Shown here piece after piece: positions 4,000-5,104 of a DNA stretch of 5,104 nucleotides. The DNA lies in contig JAJXUQ010000023.1 of the NCBI GenBank assembly GCA_021782685.1, positions 1-5,104 on the forward strand. The letters run 5' to 3'. Positions within the stretch are counted from its first letter, which is position 1, and each line of letters opens with the position of its first letter. Position numbers and translations under genes: made by a program. This DNA is from a bacterium. Its GTDB lineage: Bacteria > Patescibacteriota > Minisyncoccia > Phycocordibacterales > Phycocordibacteraceae. The notes under the pieces are model-generated. The model was not told the DNA's origin, searched no databases, and saw nothing but the letters and a program-made list of their open reading frames with translations.

Positions 4000-5104
4000 T
4001 CCGGGAAGATGGTTCTCGCGAGAATGCTACGCCCTGGCGGGGACAGTTCACGCGAACACGCACCATCTTAGCGATTGAACGCTTCGGAGGACACGTCCGC
4101 TCCCTTTCCCCGGGAGACAGGGCTGTGTTTTACGTGCTCGCTCTTCTCGTCGGTATCGCCGCTTTTTCGAGCGTATATGCGCTCGAGCGGACGCTCCTCG
4201 TGAAGGTCCCCGCCTATGGAGGCACCCTTGTCGAGGGAGAAGTCGGGAGTCCGCGATTCATAAATCCGCTCCTTGCCATCAGCGACGCCGATCGGGATCT
4301 TTCCGCGCTCACCTACGCGGGACTCATGGGCCTTTCGGGGACCGGAACGCTCGTTCCCGTGCTCGCAGAGAACTATAGCGTATCCGCTGACGGCAAGACT
4401 TACACCTTCGTCTTGCGCAAGGATGCGAAGTTTTCCGATGGCACGCCTGTCACGGCAAGCGATGTCGCTTTTACGGTCCAGAAAGCGCAGGATCCCGCGC
4501 TCAAGAGCCCCGAGTATGCGGACTGGTCCGGCGTGAACGTTACGGTCGTAGATCAGCGCACCGTGCGTTTCACTCTCTCGAAACCGTACGCGCCCTTCCT
4601 TGAGCTCACGACGCTCGGCATCCTCCCTGCACAGCTCTGGCAGAACATCTCGAACGAGGAATTCCCCTTCTCCAATCTTGAGACGAATCCGGTCGGTGCG
4701 GGACCTTTCAAGGTAGCGAGCGTTTCGCGCGACGCGTCCGGACTCATCCAGAGCGTATCGCTCTCGGAAAACCCGTATTATGTATCCGGCCGGCCCTATC
4801 TCGACGGTATCCGCTTCAACTTCTATTCGCGCACCGAAGACCTTGCGAATGCGCTTGCGAGCGGCGCTGTCGAGAGCGCGTATGGCGTAAGCACGAAAGG
4901 GGCGCTGACCGCTCCGTACGCGCGCATCTTCGGCGTATTCTGGAATCCGAACGAGAATCCGGTTTATGCGCGCGCGGAAGTACGCAAAGCGCTCTCGCTC
5001 GCCCTCGATCGGCACGCCATCGTCACTACGGTGCTCGGCGGCTACGCGACTGCGATCATGGGGCCCGTGCCGCCGGGCGGAAGCGTCAAGCAGGTGCCGG
5101 TCCC
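3996..5104 (+). CDS. membrane-anchored ABC-type peptide substrate-binding protein (SBP family 5), 3' end outside window
   Basis: The first 369 residues of a family-5 extracytoplasmic solute-binding protein (DppA/OppA type), which would capture peptides outside the membrane for an ABC importer. The order is: a charged, Arg-rich cytoplasmic segment (1-42), one hydrophobic helix (about 43-62), then the binding domain. Family hallmarks are NPLLAxSDADRDLxxLxYxGLM (90-111), LAENYxVSxDGxTYTFxLR (123-141), the signature FSDGTPVTASDVAFT (146-160) and NPVGAGPFKV (231-240). There is no lipobox cysteine, so it is tethered by the helix or cut by signal peptidase I after A62 (VYA). The ATG overlaps the secG stop; no later ATG occurs before M111, so this start is well supported. 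The last codons in view are still in the domain, and the frame is open at the edge. No permease or ATPase gene is seen here. The 315-residue antisense frame over this gene is a shadow. Confidence 0.95.
   Translation, partial: MIREDGSRENATPWRGQFTRTRTILAIERFGGHVRSLSPGDRAVFYVLALLVGIAAFSSVYALERTLLVKVPAYGGTLVEGEVGSPRFINPLLAISDADRDLSALTYAGLMGLSGTGTLVPVLAENYSVSADGKTYTFVLRKDAKFSDGTPVTASDVAFTVQKAQDPALKSPEYADWSGVNVTVVDQRTVRFTLSKPYAPFLELTTLGILPAQLWQNISNEEFPFSNLETNPVGAGPFKVASVSRDASGLIQSVSLSENPYYVSGRPYLDGIRFNFYSRTEDLANALASGAVESAYGVSTKGALTAPYARIFGVFWNPNENPVYARAEVRKALSLALDRHAIVTTVLGGYATAIMGPVPPGGSVKQVPV
4006..4069 (+). repeat. nested inverted repeats at the start of the binding-protein gene
   Basis: AAGATGGT (4006-4013) is matched by ACCATCTT (4062-4069), a perfect 8-bp pair. 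Between them lie a 12-bp palindrome TTCTCGCGAGAA (4013-4024), CCC/GGG (4032-4034, 4039-4041) and GTTC/GAAC (4046-4049, 4054-4057), each able to form a short stem with a four-base loop. All of it is within codons 4-25, just after the ATGA overlap. No U run follows, so it is not an intrinsic terminator. A regulatory role is conjecture. Confidence 0.3.

Noticed and set aside
4068..5015. Long minus-strand open frame (315 codons) opposite the substrate-binding protein gene
   Set aside because: It lies wholly antisense to a confidently identified gene, is extremely rich in Arg and Glu with no recognisable domain, and is explained by GC-rich third positions of the real gene.

Overview
The window reads as a stretch of chromosome from a Patescibacteria/CPR bacterium, most likely a GC-rich Parcubacteria lineage (Kaiserbacteria/Adlerbacteria-like). 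This is inferred from three things: the form of the membrane-anchored family-5 substrate-binding protein coupled to secG, the near absence of Shine-Dalgarno sequences, and the small compact genes. TGA is used as an ordinary stop (secG, histidine phosphatase), which argues against the UGA-recoding Gracilibacteria/Absconditabacteria. No taxonomic search could be run.

Layout. (1) Bases 1-62 are the 3' two thirds of tRNA-Ser(GCT), with an encoded CCA. (2) 104-619 (+) is an MTH1/NUDT1-type Nudix hydrolase. It is clearly more AT-rich (about 41% GC over bases 121-600) than the rest of the window (roughly 60-65% in sampled groEL lines). (3) 641-814 (-) is a 57-residue two-helix membrane protein with a glycine zipper in each helix, in no family I recognise. 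(4) 873-1610 (+) is a histidine phosphatase on an N-terminal membrane anchor, divergent from (3). (5) An 18-bp perfect hairpin at 1607-1647 separates it from the convergent groEL. (6) groES (3645-3340) and groEL (3300-1666) form a minus-strand chaperonin operon. (7) Divergent from groES, secG (3760-3999) overlaps by ATGA the start of a family-5 peptide-type substrate-binding protein that runs off the right end.

Functional reading. The right half is core proteostasis and export: GroES/GroEL folds cytosolic proteins, SecG assists SecYE translocation, and the binding protein is itself a Sec-type membrane or exported protein. The left half is accessory: nucleotide-pool sanitation, a phosphatase of unknown substrate, and an unknown mini-membrane protein.

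No CRISPR array, insertion sequence, toxin-antitoxin or recognisable defence system is visible. The points most worth a second look are the glycine-zipper mini-protein, the compositionally foreign MTH1-like gene beside the tRNA, and the recurrence of -10-like hexamers 6-14 nt before start codons that lack a Shine-Dalgarno sequence, which suggests leaderless or short-leader mRNAs. No stretch over 300 bases lacks a gene.
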